Positions 38,700 to 50,570 of a stretch of DNA of 64,000 nt are shown in pieces (positions within the stretch are counted from its first letter, which is position 1; each line of letters starts with the position of its first letter). Origin of the DNA: Neoechinorhynchus agilis (Eukaryota > Acanthocephala); the NCBI GenBank assembly GCA_051530055.1, contig CM121341.1, positions 11,346,001 to 11,410,000 on the forward strand, given 5' to 3'. Position numbers and translations under genes: made by a program. A model generated the notes under the pieces. That model ran no database searches. It was not told the origin of the DNA and saw nothing but the letters and a program-made list of their open reading frames with translations.

Positions 38700-40085
38700 C
38701 TCAGTCTCTTAGACAACCAAACGACCAGAGCTTCTCGATGCCAAAGGAAGCAAAATAATGATTTCGACTCGTCGTTTTGCGAGCCTCGGCGACGGTAGCT
38801 GTTCCCCCTTCGGTTTAACAGTGGAGATTTTTATGTTGCTAACTGTGAGCATCCCAGAGATCTCGCCCGTGAACTGCGACCATCGAGTCGGCAAAGATTG
38901 CTCGGCTTTAGGATGTTGGGGCGCATTCCCAATATTCAGGGCACGGCTAAGAATTGCATTCACTTCTGCGTGTCGTGAGTACCTTCCATCTGATTGCCGA
39001 CAGACGAGACAATGGCGTCCCGATGGTTCCACAGTCGCTTGTTTGCGGCCATTGACTGATACCTGCTCGCACCAAAGATTATGCGCCTCCACGAAATCTT
39101 CCTCCAAAGTGTAATTCTCGCCAAGAACGGATTGAATTATTTTGCAGCTTGCTTCATAAGATCCCAAATAAGCTGGCAGAGAAATATCGGCTGACCAAAA
39201 CCGCAGGACGACACAGGCAAGGACGCTTGATGCCAGGCCTCGTCCGACAGCTGAGAATTTAAAATTTTCTCGAGATAGGCTTTCATCGTCTCGTCTAATT
39301 TTGCTAGCTTATCGTTATGTCTAAAAAATGTGCTGCGCGTAGCTTATTCAGCAGTTTTGGAATTTAGAAGTGTTCTTGATCTATAACAGAGCCTCATGTG
39401 AAGACAATTCATCAACTCGTTCGCACAGCACCGAAAGTTGCGGTTGAAGATCTCGCATCGTCCAGGTACCAGCCGTTAAAACTGGACTGGAGAGACTGCG
39501 CGACGGGATTAACTGCTAGTGAGGAGGCTATTGAGCCTAAAGGATCCCCTCGTTGAACTCCTCTTTCTTACCACAAAACGTGGTTATTGAACAACAAGGG
39601 AGTTGAAGTCCCATTGGCATTAACGAAATAGCGAAATGCTTCTGGTGCGTGATCTCATTTTGAAATCACATTTTAAGATCACGCACGGCTGTAAGTTTCC
39701 AGTGATGAACGTACGGAGTGAATGAACAATCGCCTCTGCGCCACAAGGTGTACAGCAGCCCAACTGAGTAGGGCGAAGGTGTATCCATACTTTTTATGCG
39801 ATCTTTTTATTTAAATTTTTGCTGTTAAACGGCGCAGAGTTGTTCCAATTGCAATGAGACAAATCCCACCTTTCTCTTTCGCGGGGGCACACAAAGATGT
39901 GTCGAAAAATAACTCCATTGCTTTCGAAATCAACTCTTCCCCTGCAAATTGGTCGACTAAGCGTGCCAAAGCAACTTGAAGGGACTGGGCAGCGTCGCCT
40001 ACCGAAAAGGAAGTCATATCTTTTAGGTTTTGGGACCGGAGCCCGTCAAGCCCGTGAGCTGATACGTTAGCGACCGCCGTCACTG
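38700..40085 (-). mobile_element. decayed LINE (non-LTR retrotransposon), reverse transcriptase part
   Basis: Minus-strand translation shows, in 5' to 3' order: GLDGLRSQNLKDMTS (about 40050), KEKGGICLIAIGTTLRRL (about 39870-39820), RGVQRGDPLG (about 39560-39530), the catalytic WYLDDA (YLDD codons at 39457-39468), and RHAEVNAILSRAL (38990-38940). These are ordered landmarks of a LINE reverse transcriptase and its C-terminal region. The pieces fall in different frames with stops between them, so it is dead. The 5' end is truncated at about 40085, beside a displaced satellite B unit. Confidence 0.85.
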
Positions 40086-40097
40086 GGATGTTTTATA

Positions 40098-40440
40098 ACG
40101 AAGAGTTCCCAAAGGATTTCCTCTCTCGCTCTCATTGATTAAAGAATGCTTAACAAACTGGAAAATCAGTGCGAACTCCAAAATGTGGTTCAAATACCAT
40201 CGAGAAATATTGGCAAAATGCCATTAGGTAAAAAGATGGATCGCATTTTAATATTGAAGCACAAAAAGATTTCGAATATAGTTAAAGTTCGCTTCATTAA
40301 TCGATGACAAAAGAGCTTTTCGATATACGACTACTTGTTTCAATTATAACGCTAAGAATCTTTTATTTTCGAAACAATGACTGATGAGATGAGACTTCTT
40401 CTAAATATCTCAATACGTTTTATCCGGGGATGTGGATTAT
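40098..40440 (+). repeat. single displaced satellite B unit
   Basis: A nearly full B unit in the same orientation as the array 17 kb away. It shares the variants CGCTAAGAATC, TTTCGAAACAATG and CGCTTCATTAATCGATGAC with the last unit of the array (22350-22715), pointing to that edge unit as its closest relative here. Confidence 0.9.
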
Positions 40441-40513
40441 GAGTACCACAACTCTTTCATTATCTACCAATTCGGATCTCATTTCTTTTGCAAGAACGCA
40501 TTTTTTCAGATAA

Positions 40514-42777
40514 ATGGAAATTGAAGCAGCGGAGTATGTTTACTAGCAGATAATGAAAAATATTTATCCATCTCATTCATTTCTCGTAGCATCATCCGGC
40601 TCATCCAACAATACTTTAAGGAAAATAATTTACCCGAAAGTTTCCGTACTCTTGAGGTGCTCAAATAGCTTCTCGTTCGATATTTTATTTTCCTAAAAAT
40701 TTAGAAAGAAACGGGAGTTTATTTGAACACCGTTGATTCAATTGAAACTTTTGTTTCCGACATTGAGAATGGTCGTTGGGACGCTGTGTTATCTGAACTG
40801 AAAAACCTGAGACTTCCAAATGCAAAGCTTGTCGATTTATACGAACAGGTTTACATGGGGAATTGGTGTTAAACATCCGCTTATTCTAAATAGCACAGAT
40901 AGCTCTTGAACTTATCGAACTGCGGGAAATCGGGGCTGCTCGTCCGTTGATTCGACAGACCGAGCCGATGCAACTTCTAAAATCCACTCAGCCTCAGAGG
41001 TATAATCACCTCGAAAATCTGTTGATTCGATCTCATTTCGATCCTAAGGAGGTATTCGAGAACCCTGATCTCTTTGACACGATTGAGACAGCTCATTAGG
41101 CTTATCCGGATAATCAAACAAAGGAGACCCGAAGACACCAAATCGCAAATGATCTGGCGTCCAGTGTTTCTATCGCTCCGCCATCTCGTCTACTTTGTCT
41201 GCTTGGTCAAGCCCTTAAGTTCCAGCAAAGCCATGGCATATTGCCTCCTGGATCTTCTCTTGATATCTTCCATGGAAAAACCAGCACCGCATTCAGTGAC
41301 GAAGAGATTTACCCGTCAATGTTGAGCGCAACAATCAAAGTACGCCAAATCAAACTTATCGGCAAAAATGTTTTTGGCAGCCGAATAAATACGCAATTTA
41401 AAGAAGCTGTATTTATACGGGTTTTTTAACTTACTTCCATGATTATGGTGGAAATTTAGCAAATATGCTAATATTTTAGCAGCACTCATTTTCGCATTTG
41501 TTAACACACAAATCTTATCAAAATTATGAGACTTAGTTTTAATTTTAAAAAAATTATGCGTTTTTAATCGTGCCCATAAAAGCCGATCTATTTATTTTTG
41601 CATGAAACTGCCATTGAACAAAATAGTTTTGTGAAATTAAATGCGATTGCAATAACTATTCATTATTTCTAGTTCGGATCAAAGTCAAACGCCGAGAGTG
41701 CAGAATTCTCCCCAGACGGTCAATACTTTGTCACTGGTTCTCTTGATGGATTTATTGAAGTTTGGAATTACACCACGGGAAAGCTAAGAAGAGACCTACA
41801 ATATCAAGCGGATGAACGCTACATGCTAATGGATGCTGCTGTGCTTTGTTTGGCATTCAGTTTCGATTCGGAAATGTTGATTAGTGGATCCAGGAATGGG
41901 CACATCCGTGTTTGGCGCATAACCAGTGGGCAGTGCCTTCGAAAGTTTGACTGCGCTCACTCCAAAGGGGTGACTGCCGTGCAGTTTTCGAAAGATAATT
42001 CTCAAATCTTAAGTTCATCGTACGACGGGACTATCAGGTTTGTATTTGTAGTTTTTTGTAACCTAAAAGCGACCTTAAAAATCATAGATTACACGGTATA
42101 AGATCTGGCAAACTGCTAAAGGAGTTTAAGGGCCATTCTTCTTTTGTAAATACCGTTTTGTTCAGTTCGGACGGATGTTCGATCATTAGCGGGAGTGCTG
42201 ATGGAACAGTTAAGATATGGAATGTCAGAGGCACTCAAGAATGCACAGCTACGTTTCGTCCCGTCGGTCTCCAATCGAGCACTAGTACAATTGTCGACGT
42301 AAGCGTCACTCAAATCCACCTTTATCCCAGGAGTACCAATGGATCAAGTGGTAGCGATCAGTTCGCCGTTTGTAATAAATCCAACTCGATTATTATCATG
42401 AATTGGGAAGGACAGGTAACAACTAACTGTGTGGATCTAATATATTTGAAGTGTGAAAAATCGCGCTTATTTAGATTATCAAAAACCTTGTGAGTGGAAA
42501 ACCAGAGAGCTCCGACTTTATATGCTGTTGCATCTCTCCACGCGGAGGATGGATATACTGCGCAGCTGAAGACATGATGATGTATTGCTTCTCAATGGAG
42601 ACTGGAAAACTCGAGAAAACATTAAGCGTAAATTTTAGTTGTGTTTTTCACGAATTCCTTACAACGAGCGGTGTTTAGGTTCATTGTAAGCCGATCATCG
42701 GCATGGTTCATCATCCCCATCAGAATATTATTGCTACTTTCTCAGAAGATGGAACTGTAAAATTCTGGAAGTCGTAA
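40514..42777 (+). CDS. SMU1: SMU1, spliceosome-associated WD40 protein, 9 exons, 522 residues
   Basis: SMU1 partners RED/IK in the spliceosomal B complex and affects splice-site choice; it acts in the nucleus. Exons: 40514-40533, 40590-40656, 40705-40848, 40899-41051, 41100-41339, 41673-42037, 42088-42415, 42475-42627, 42679-42777; all phases agree and total 523 codons with stop. A LisH region ([20 protein letters not shown]) is followed by a CTLH-type region ([20 protein letters not shown]). Seven WD40 blades follow from about residue 210, including [30 protein letters not shown] and the final [12 protein letters not shown]. Length matches the human 513. Introns are 48-59 bp except one of 333 bp. 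The exon 2 donor is a weak GTGCTC. The ATG lies 4 nt after TTTTTTCAG. Confidence 0.97.
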
Positions 42778-42816
42778 TTAATGCTTTTTGTGAATAATTC
42801 TGTCTTTTTATAAACC

Positions 42817-42822
42817 AATAAA
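42817..42822 (+). terminator. poly(A) signal AATAAA of SMU1
   Basis: AATAAA 40 bp after the SMU1 stop codon, in a T- then A-rich context. On the opposite strand the overlapping TTTTTATT would be a possible pol III stop for a minus-strand RNA gene. Confidence 0.6.
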
Positions 42823-42837
42823 AAGCGCGCTTATCTC

Positions 42838-43005
42838 GTCCAAAATGCAGGGTTAATAATCGAGAGTAAATCTTATGTAGCGCGGCGACTGGAGAGCCAA
42901 GATCGACTTCATTCCTAGCCCAAAAATAAGCATTGGGGTGCAGCGGGGCAATGCGGCTAGCATTTTGACCTGCGCCGATGAATAGGAGCTGAGAGGTTTC
43001 GTATT
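42838..43005 (-). ncRNA. candidate structured RNA gene, class unknown
   Basis: A 160-bp island much richer in GC than its surroundings lies just past SMU1. A perfect 12-bp stem is formed by 42915-42920 with 42955-42960 (CTAGCC/GGCTAG) and 42930-42935 with 42949-42954 (GCATTG/CAATGC), interrupted on one side by 9 nt. Read on the minus strand that bulge is UUAUUUUUG, close to an Sm-protein site. A TATA-like ATATATATTATTTAAAAG lies about 25-30 bp upstream of the island on that strand. It could be an snRNA, a spliced-leader RNA or a snoRNA. No known family is recognised, and strand is a guess from these features. Confidence 0.3.
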
Positions 43006-43545
43006 GTTGTTTTGCTTTTAAATAATATATATTGTGGAAAGAACCGAGATCTAGGCGATCAAAAATATTCAGGGAACAATCGATTGAAATGACGATGCAA
43101 ACCGAAACCCGCCGAGATCACATCAAAGAAAAACTTGAACAATCTTATTCGGAGCTGCGTTGGGTGGTTTTTCTGGTGTTTTGGCGATCCGTTTATCTCT
43201 TTCGTTTTCGCGATGTTTATCATCCTCGCTTATTGAATAAATATGGACAAAAAGAGTCTCTGTGGAACTAATTCTCAGCACTATGTTATAACGACCAATG
43301 TATCGGCTTTTTCTGATGAAAATAAAGTGCAAAGGTTTTTCATAATTAACTTTTTAAATTGCCGTTACAAGTGCTTCAAAACCCGTGCTTTATTTTTTCG
43401 TAGATACGACTGGAAATTGATAACCTGAAAACGAATTGGTATTTTTATTCTAAAAGATAACTAATATATCTAATAACTAATTCTGTTTACCTTCAATGTT
43501 TATCGACACAAAAAAGATATTAAATAATAAAATACCTTTGATTTT
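43006..43545. other. intergenic, no gene recognised
   Basis: Short frame 43032-43271 (plus) begins plausibly (MTMQTETRRDHIKEKLEQSY from 43088) but soon turns into low-complexity hydrophobic sequence with no domain or obvious donor. The rest is AT-rich. Confidence 0.35.
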
Positions 43546-44110
43546 GCTTCGAAATGATCCTTCAAATCTTTTGCAACCCCACATCATCCCCTGAGCTTCT
43601 AAATGACATCCTACGAGTAACCTCCCTAAGAATTCTGGGTCTCCAATTTCAATCAAACTTGAAATATTACTCGCACATCATTCTGTCCCTCAAGCTCAAT
43701 GCCTTTAAAATTTATCTCCTCAGACGCCTCCGACATTTATGAATCCCTTCACACGATCGTTTCAAATTTTACTTCAGTTTTATTTTACCCTCCGAATTTG
43801 CACATTTGACTTTCCCCTCTCTCTGAATGCCTTGATACTATTTTCACAAACTAAACAAAACGCCTATCAACCCTACCACCACAATTTCTTCCACATATCT
43901 CTCCCTTTTCATACGAGCACAACACTCGTAATCCTAATTCGTTTCATCCTCCTTCGACCTCGCACCTCACTATACCTACGCTCATTTTTCCATACCGCCA
44001 AATCTTCTCAGATATCAGAACTTGAAATGAACCTGAGGAAAGACCAACCTTACAATCGCTCTTGCAAACAATATCCGCCAATTCCCACAGCCCAAAGGTA
44101 CATGGGACCT
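43546..44110 (+). mobile_element. LINE 3'-end remnant (reverse transcriptase C-terminal side)
   Basis: The translation around 43610-43740 (LRILGLQFQSNLKYYSHIIL) resembles the segment after the catalytic core of LINE reverse transcriptases, where ILGVxFDxxLxWxxHI is usual. The following 350 bp, including CAACCCTACCACCACAATTT, is closely shared with 58540-58740. Frames are broken. It ends in the AACCTGAGGAAAGACC tail box shared with 10.2, 23.7 and 58.7 kb. Confidence 0.55.
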
Positions 44111-44204
44111 ATTCTGCATTTTTTACCTTATCCATTGGTACGTTCGGCTGACGTGGTCAAGCATTTGTCGAAGAGACTGAGACGAGTCACTGCCTTATTT
44201 TTTA

Positions 44205-44300
44205 TCTTAGCTTGGCTAGTCGGTTACTTTTTTATTAAGTGTTGAGGTTTTCATCCCTGGCACGATTGATTATTTTCCTTGGGCTCACGGAAGCGCGTAA
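44205..44300 (+). repeat. solo arm of the tRNA-like foldback family
   Basis: TTGATTATTTTCCTTGGGCT followed by CACGGAAGCGCGTAAAATAA resembles the left arms at 52.45 and 54.35 kb. No partner arm is seen nearby. Confidence 0.45.
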
Positions 44301-44654
44301 AATAACTTGGACTCTCAAAGTTCGTTTATGAAAGCACATTTAAAAATATTGATGCGATGAGTTTGCATTAATTCGCTGAATTAGGAAATAAATTTAAATG
44401 TGGGTGAAAAAATTAAAACTTTCCACTTAATTTGTAGAAAACGAGTGTTAAAATTGGCATTTTAAGTGTAAACAATTATCTTTTAATAAAGATCGCCACA
44501 GCTCAGGGGCTCAGCAATAAACTATCCCTAAGAAGCAATGATGATCGATAGAGATTTTTATATTTATATGGATAGAAACAACAATGGTACACGTAATGCG
44601 TTTGTGAACCTAGTGTACATTTACAATTTACACATTTTAATTTCTGATTGTTCT

Positions 44655-45872
44655 CTAATGTTGTTGCAATAACCGCTCGGTATTGTTTGGATTGAGTTCA
44701 ACTGCATCTACTTGTTGGTTGTGCGTAATAATTTCATTAGCTGCAGCCGATCGATCCCGTTTGATTTTCCATACCGAAACCGTCATAACCGAGGCCACAA
44801 TGAGAGCTGATCCGGCAATCGAAAGGATCGATGTATTGGTGTGGAAGAAGATGTGCTGGAACACATGAGAGAAAATGATGTCCGTGGCACGAACAATAGA
44901 GACGAGCCCTGCTCTTTCCAGTTTTAGAGCACTTACAACACTTAAATGTCCGAGCATGCTTAGAGATCCAGCAGCAACGACGAATCCAAAGTCATTTAGG
45001 CTAAGCTTCGGGAACAAAGCCACGTCTTTAAGGTGGGCGTATTGTGGTTGGAACGTTTTGGACCACATATAGATCCGGATCGAAATACAGACTGGAAGAG
45101 TGAACAGTATTGCGTAAGAGGACATATTGAACACTATTGCCACCTTTGGCACCGTCGCAGATAACTTCTTACCGAGACAGTAGCCGAGGGCTTCGGAGAT
45201 TGAAGTTAGAAATGCGAGAAACACTCCAAAAGTCATTTTGGCCGAGGATGACATCTCAGGTACCATTAAATGTCTCATTATATGGGAAGTAGAGTTCATT
45301 TTCATCATTGAAGTCACGTTGTTTGTAGATCCGATCAGAGGAACTCGGATGCCGAATACGTCGAATGGATTCGCGATAAGTGCAACACCGAGCATACTGG
45401 TGAACGCAGAGGCGATATTGAGCTTGGAGAGTTTTTCTGTCAAGAAAATCCGAGCCACAAATGGGGTTAGTATCACAGAACAATATTTAACCGAGCTTGC
45501 GTCCGGTAAAGAAATCAATAGAATACTAGTGAAGAGAGCACTGCTGCCAATTGTAAGACAAAGAGCTCGAGCCAATAGGAGACATTTGCGGTCTTTGTAG
45601 TCAAATAGTTTAGTTTTAGAACAGATGCATTGTATTAATGTCAGAATCGACATTGTTACCGTCCTTAAAAAGCTTACCTCAGGTCCGGTCAGATTTTTGA
45701 CTTTTTTGCACAACAACATCGCAAATGAAAGCAACAATGAACCCAGGACTGCATATAGAATTCCAATATGTTTGAGTTTTCGAGGAGTTCGAAAACGATT
45801 GAACGCCGTTCGGAACTTATTTGTAGCATTGAGAGCTTCTTCGGGCATCTTGATTGTAGAAGATTTTGGCAT
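44655..45872 (-). CDS. SLC35G-like drug/metabolite-type membrane carrier, intronless, 405 residues
   Basis: Member of the EamA/drug-metabolite transporter superfamily, closest in pattern to SLC35G1 (TMEM20). About ten hydrophobic helices are visible, starting at HIGILYAVLGSLLLSFAMLL (residues ~35-54). Matches to the family include the segment FLRTVTMSILTLIQ, an ALCLTIGSSALFTSILLI helix and LPDASSVKYCSVILTPFVAR, the usual AD(A/S)xVxxxSP stretch. The tail after the last helix is cytosolic and polar. A hydrophilic loop of about 40 residues with N-glycosylation sequons (NVTS, NSTS) separates the two five-helix halves. The ATG follows TATTGCAG by 2 nt. The substrate is unknown. Confidence 0.88.
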   Translation of the reverse strand: MPKSSTIKMPEEALNATNKFRTAFNRFRTPRKLKHIGILYAVLGSLLLSFAMLLCKKVKNLTGPEVSFLRTVTMSILTLIQCICSKTKLFDYKDRKCLLLARALCLTIGSSALFTSILLISLPDASSVKYCSVILTPFVARIFLTEKLSKLNIASAFTSMLGVALIANPFDVFGIRVPLIGSTNNVTSMMKMNSTSHIMRHLMVPEMSSSAKMTFGVFLAFLTSISEALGYCLGKKLSATVPKVAIVFNMSSYAILFTLPVCISIRIYMWSKTFQPQYAHLKDVALFPKLSLNDFGFVVAAGSLSMLGHLSVVSALKLERAGLVSIVRATDIIFSHVFQHIFFHTNTSILSIAGSALIVASVMTVSVWKIKRDRSAAANEIITHNQQVDAVELNPNNTERLLQQH

Positions 45873-45989
45873 TTCTGCAATACGAAGAGGTTTATACGGT
45901 GCGAGGGAAAAACGAGAGCGTTGATTAGATTGTGCAGGAACTCATGACAATCACTAAATGTAGAGGGCTCATATTCTCGCAACGCAGTA

Positions 45990-46265
45990 ATGCCTAATGT
46001 TGTTTGGAATACAATATCGGATTTCCTGTGGGATAAAAACTTCATTAAGTTTGCTAAAGCGATCTATAGTAAATGAATGTGACGGCCGTTACAAATTATC
46101 GATCATAGATTTTAATGAACTATTCGTTCATTATTCGTCCAAGGTGCCCCCTCATCACATAAACGAATTATGGAACACGTTCAATGAAATTTTTTACGGT
46201 TCAATACTTATTATCAACACTCTTCGGTTTCATGTAATAAAAAGTGGTGAATTCAAAAGTCGAAA
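45990..46265 (+). pseudogene. possible EF-hand-like small gene, reading frame split
   Basis: An ATG-led frame at 45991 gives MPNVVWNTISDFLWDKNFIK and stops at about 46077. An overlapping frame then gives CDGRYKLSIIDFNELFVHYS and further residues to about 46265. Read one after the other they resemble an EF-hand loop and flanking helices, but the 20-bp gap between plausible splice sites is too short for an intron. This is a broken gene, a mis-called base, or chance. It is divergently placed 120 bp from the SLC35G start. Confidence 0.2.
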
Positions 46266-46745
46266 GTGAATGAGATTTTTCGAGTTTAGACAAAAAAATA
46301 CGCCTGGAAAACGAAGACTCTTCATATTGAAGCAATAAAAAGATAAAAAATCGAGAAAAGGTCAAAAGTGAATTAGATTTTAAGATTTCTGGGGGAAAAA
46401 TTCGTATGGAAAACGAAGACTCTTAAAACTAAAGTAATAAAAGGATTTAAATCGATAAAAAAATAAAAGGTGGACGAAATTTTTAATGTTTTTTGAGAAA
46501 CAAATATGCCTGGAAACGAGGACTCTTCAAATTAAAGTAATAAAAGGATTTAAAATCGATAAAACATCGGAGGTAAATAAGACTTAAGATTTTTTGAGAA
46601 AAAATACGTGCGGAAACGAGAACGCTTAAAATTGAAGTAATAAAAACATGTGGAATCGAGAAATAGTCAAAAGTGAATTAGTTTTTATGGGATTTTTACA
46701 AAAATACCTTTAGAAAACGAGGGCTTTCAAAATTTGAAGTGGCAC
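46265..46745. repeat. degenerate tandem repeat, ~105-bp unit, ~4.5 copies
   Basis: Phrases like GGAAAACGAAGACTCTT recur at about 46300, 46407, 46512, 46612 and 46722. Each is followed by AAGTAATAAAA-type runs and by GTGAATTAGA-like sequence. Copies differ by many substitutions, so the array is old. Confidence 0.8.
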
Positions 46746-49700
46746 TTTAGATGCTGGTAGACTTATTTCTATACCAATTATCAATTGTTTAAGGGTCGCC
46801 GAATTGGGATGTTACTAAAATAAAAAATTTGCGATTTTTGACTGAAAACTATTATTTGTTGGTCACATTGACTCATTTCTCTTGACATGTTCAATGTTTC
46901 GAGCGATAGTGACTGTCAAAGAAAGACAGGAGTATGGCAGAATTTCCATTTATGCAGAATGATTATTTCCTTCTTCACGTGTTGGAAAATGGAGAACACG
47001 GGTTCACAATAGAAACAATTTGCACCATTGTTAATCTCAAAAGAAAATCAATCAGATTGCGGCGTCCTCAAAGGTCACTTAACAACGATCTATAAGTAAT
47101 TTGAACATAAATAAAGAATGGGCCGAATATGAAGACAAAGACGTAATTTCAAAAAAAAAGATGTTATTGGATGTGTGGACGATAAGATAGCACTGGACGA
47201 AGACAGACGGTGAGTTGGCTAAATATGGTCTTATTTCACGATCATCATCGATCTTGAAAGAGTGATAAAGTATGCTACCGAGCGACCATTAACTCGGATA
47301 ATTAACGAAACTAATTTCTTCTACCTTTTAAAAGAATTGTAAAAGTTCCTCTAAAACGTCGTTGACACGATCTTTAGAGAATGTAAACGAGCGAGCTAGT
47401 GCGCGCGCATTCATTAATCTTACGAGAAATCATTTGAAGTAAACGTTCAATTTTGAACGAATGTTCATATGTAAAACGCAAGAAAAAGTCAAGTTGGTGA
47501 ACACGGGATACAAGGACTCTAGAGCAACGATACTGTTCGGCTACCATGGGAGCGAGACGTCGCGACATTCATATATCGCACTAAGCCGTCAAATGAATCA
47601 CAGCCTTCTCTTCCCCACCAAAAGAAGAATCCAGGAAACCGATGGAGTTGGCTAACCTCCAAAACAGAATGTCGCAGGGGGGTTTTATGCTCCGTCGAGA
47701 ACACTCGTGATAATTTTGCGGTTGCGCGGTACGACATCTTCTGGAGTACGTCGAGGAACAGCTCCACCATGCCTTAGATATCTGTGAGTGGCAGCCGCCT
47801 ATCAGGCACATCGCCTACTAACAATAATGTACATGGATACATTAACCCCGTACCGCCATAAGCGACCTCATCTTCCATTAAAACCAATAGCCGTTTCCTC
47901 CGCCATAAACATTCAAATGCACTCGGCAACAACAATAGTTGCGTTGAAGTTAATGATTGAACCATTTTATATAGGCAGGCGGGCGTCGAATTTGAACATT
48001 TGATCATCAAAATTCTCAGTGACACCTACGCATTAATGTAGCATTGATGCTTTTTTCATTATCGCTCATTAAAGACATTTTGAGAAGTGGGCGGATCGCG
48101 GTGTAACGCACATTATCTTTTCTGCGATTGATTTTGCGTTGAACATTCTTATATTGCAATCGAGTGCTGAAAAACAATGTTTCGTTAAAAAAAGGGACCA
48201 TTAACCTCGATTTCATTACCTTAATATCGATTATCTAAAATATAAACATTAACGAAGTTAAAGAAAATAGCTTAAATTCGAAAATTCTATTAAAAGATTC
48301 TAAAGTGAAACCATAATCTCTGAGCACCTTTTGAGAATCTGAAACAACTTATTAGATTGAACAATACTTGATTCAAACATACCGATTTGTCTTAGACTTC
48401 AATATTAAAGATGTTTCGCGGTGAATTTATGCACAATGCTAAATATTCGCTATAATCTTTGAAACTTAAACATTTGGTTTTTATCAACGCCAGAAATTCT
48501 ATAAGATTGTATCGATTACTACACCCGAGGTTACCATGTGGATTCCAGAAGCGACATTCAGTAGATCGAAAAACATTCCTTAATCTGAGGGCGAATGAAA
48601 CACTTTAACAATTAAATTTATAAAATGGCTCTAATTCAATCAGTCGAAATAAACATTCTTCTTTAATGATCCCTCTCGGATGTCGATAAGCAACCTAAAC
48701 AACAAAGTATAAATTAAACTTTTAAAAACCTATACCACCTCAACACAAAAAGATTTTACATTGAGCTTCGGTTAGGTAAAAATTCTGAAAAGTTTGAGTA
48801 TTACAAAATAAAAAGGGCTCAGTTTAAAATGTCAGCAAATCATTTCGATAAAGCATGCGGTTGTACGAATAAATGGAAAAAATTAAAAAAGGAAAATTGA
48901 GCTCGTGAAACAAGGAGCATAAATGTTTTTGTGCTAAATTAGGAAAAACACCAAAATTGTTATTATGCGAGCGTAACAGCAAAAAATTTAGAAAAGGAGC
49001 ATCGAACATTCGAATGCATTAGTTACAATGAACGAAGAAATCTGAAAAGAGCAAAATATCACTTTGAGGAACTCGAAATATCAAACTGGGAATGTTAACC
49101 AGAAAACGCTAATAATTTTCTAAACGCCTCTAATGCGCTTTTGAAATAAACAACGGAGTTAAAATCCTTCTGTATTTGCAAATGGAAAGTATTTCTCTAA
49201 AAACATACTTAATTATCGCTAAAAATAACTGAAAAGTTAAAGCGATTTGAGCGAAATTAAGCCAATGATTTTCGACGAAATATGGAACTGCTCTATTTTT
49301 GGCTTTAAAGCCGCTTTAAAATAAAAATGTTGAAAACGGTTTACTTGAGACTGTTTATTGAATTGAAAAAATGTAGCGAAGAGCAGGACCGGAGTAGTAG
49401 TCAGCATCACTCTGAAGTAGCCGGTCCTTTGTCGCCACATTGATTTACGCGAAAGCTCATTTACATATTCGATATTGCAGAAAAAGAATCCAATTAGTAT
49501 AGTGTACACCAGCTAACAACGTCTTTAAAAATTAAGATCAGCCATTTGCTACTTCAAAAAAATATTATCAAATTGCTTTATTTTTTAATTTTGCTAATAT
49601 TACTACATATTTTTCCTAATCTCAAGTCCGGCTTATTAGTTGTTGAAAAGCATCTTTATTTTCACAAAGCAATGGAAGGATCGGGAAATTTTGTCATTTA

Positions 49701-50570
49701 AGTCAAAAGAACTTCGATGCGAACTAAAGTTACACTTTTGGGCATGCAAAATAATTGCATTCCGAATAATTTGGAAAACAAAAATTTGGTAGTGAAATGC
49801 AAACGATATCGATGCGAATTAAAGGCGATTATTTATTTAGTGATCATTATCGTAGTTATCGGCAGGAGGCCAGCATCTAATTAAATGAAATCTCAGATTA
49901 CAAATTACGGTCGGTTGATGGTAATGGCAATGTTTGAATTGGTCAAAGAATAATTAAAGTTCGAATATTTTATTTTGCGAAGTTTTGATCATGCTTTAAC
50001 TATGGAATACTGATTATCACTTCATTATTAAGCTCCCCTGGGTAAAGCCGTGTAAAGCGGCTAGTTCTTAATGTTGAACAAACAAGAATTATTATCTTAA
50101 AACAAAATTATGGTTACATCACCCTTGCAAATCAGGTCGAAACATAAAGGGAACAAAAGCATGAAGTTAGCAACTATAGTCATTCACTGAACGGTAATTA
50201 TATTCGACAATCTTCCATTAGATATACAACTGGAAGTGGGCCAATCATCATCAAGGTATATATTGACTAAAAAAATATTCGTAGCAAAAGGTGGCCAAAT
50301 ATACGAACAAACATCTCAATGTTTGTTATTTGCCCTATTGCGAGAGTAATAATTGATTGTGATTTTCAAAAGGCATTCTTTTGCAACCTTTATATACACT
50401 AGGAATAATCGCTATACCTTCTCGTTGCAATCCATTATTGGTGGCAAAACTACGCTCATGTAGAACATCATTGGAATTTATCTCCTACCTCGCCGCTGGT
50501 ATGATAAGTCCACTACATTTTTTTACTTTGCGAAATCTCCATTGATTTTATTCAATCAATTTTCGTCCGT
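46746..50570. other. gene-poor AT-rich stretch
   Basis: About 3.8 kb with no gene I can support. At 48640-48712 there is a single F1 foldback arm (CAATCAGTCGAAAT through TCGGATGTCGATAAGCAACC). A hydrophobic minus-strand frame at 49237-49509 and a pair near 47519-48025 have no domain, and their splice context is weak. Confidence 0.4.

Noticed and set aside
43739-44245. 168-codon plus-strand frame
   Set aside because: It runs through repeat sequence shared with 58.5 kb (LINE remnant and tail box). The frame is not kept in the other copy.
44683-45924. Plus-strand frames overlapping SLC35G
   Set aside because: They are antisense shadows of the membrane carrier gene.
47519-48025. Two minus-strand frames of ~83 codons with a TATATAAAATGG-like sequence upstream
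   Set aside because: No domain, no ATG at the edge of the second frame and no conserved pattern. The TATA-like match alone is weak in AT-rich DNA.
49237-49509. 90-codon hydrophobic minus-strand frame
   Set aside because: It could be an exon of a membrane protein, but no start, splice partner or family can be recognised.
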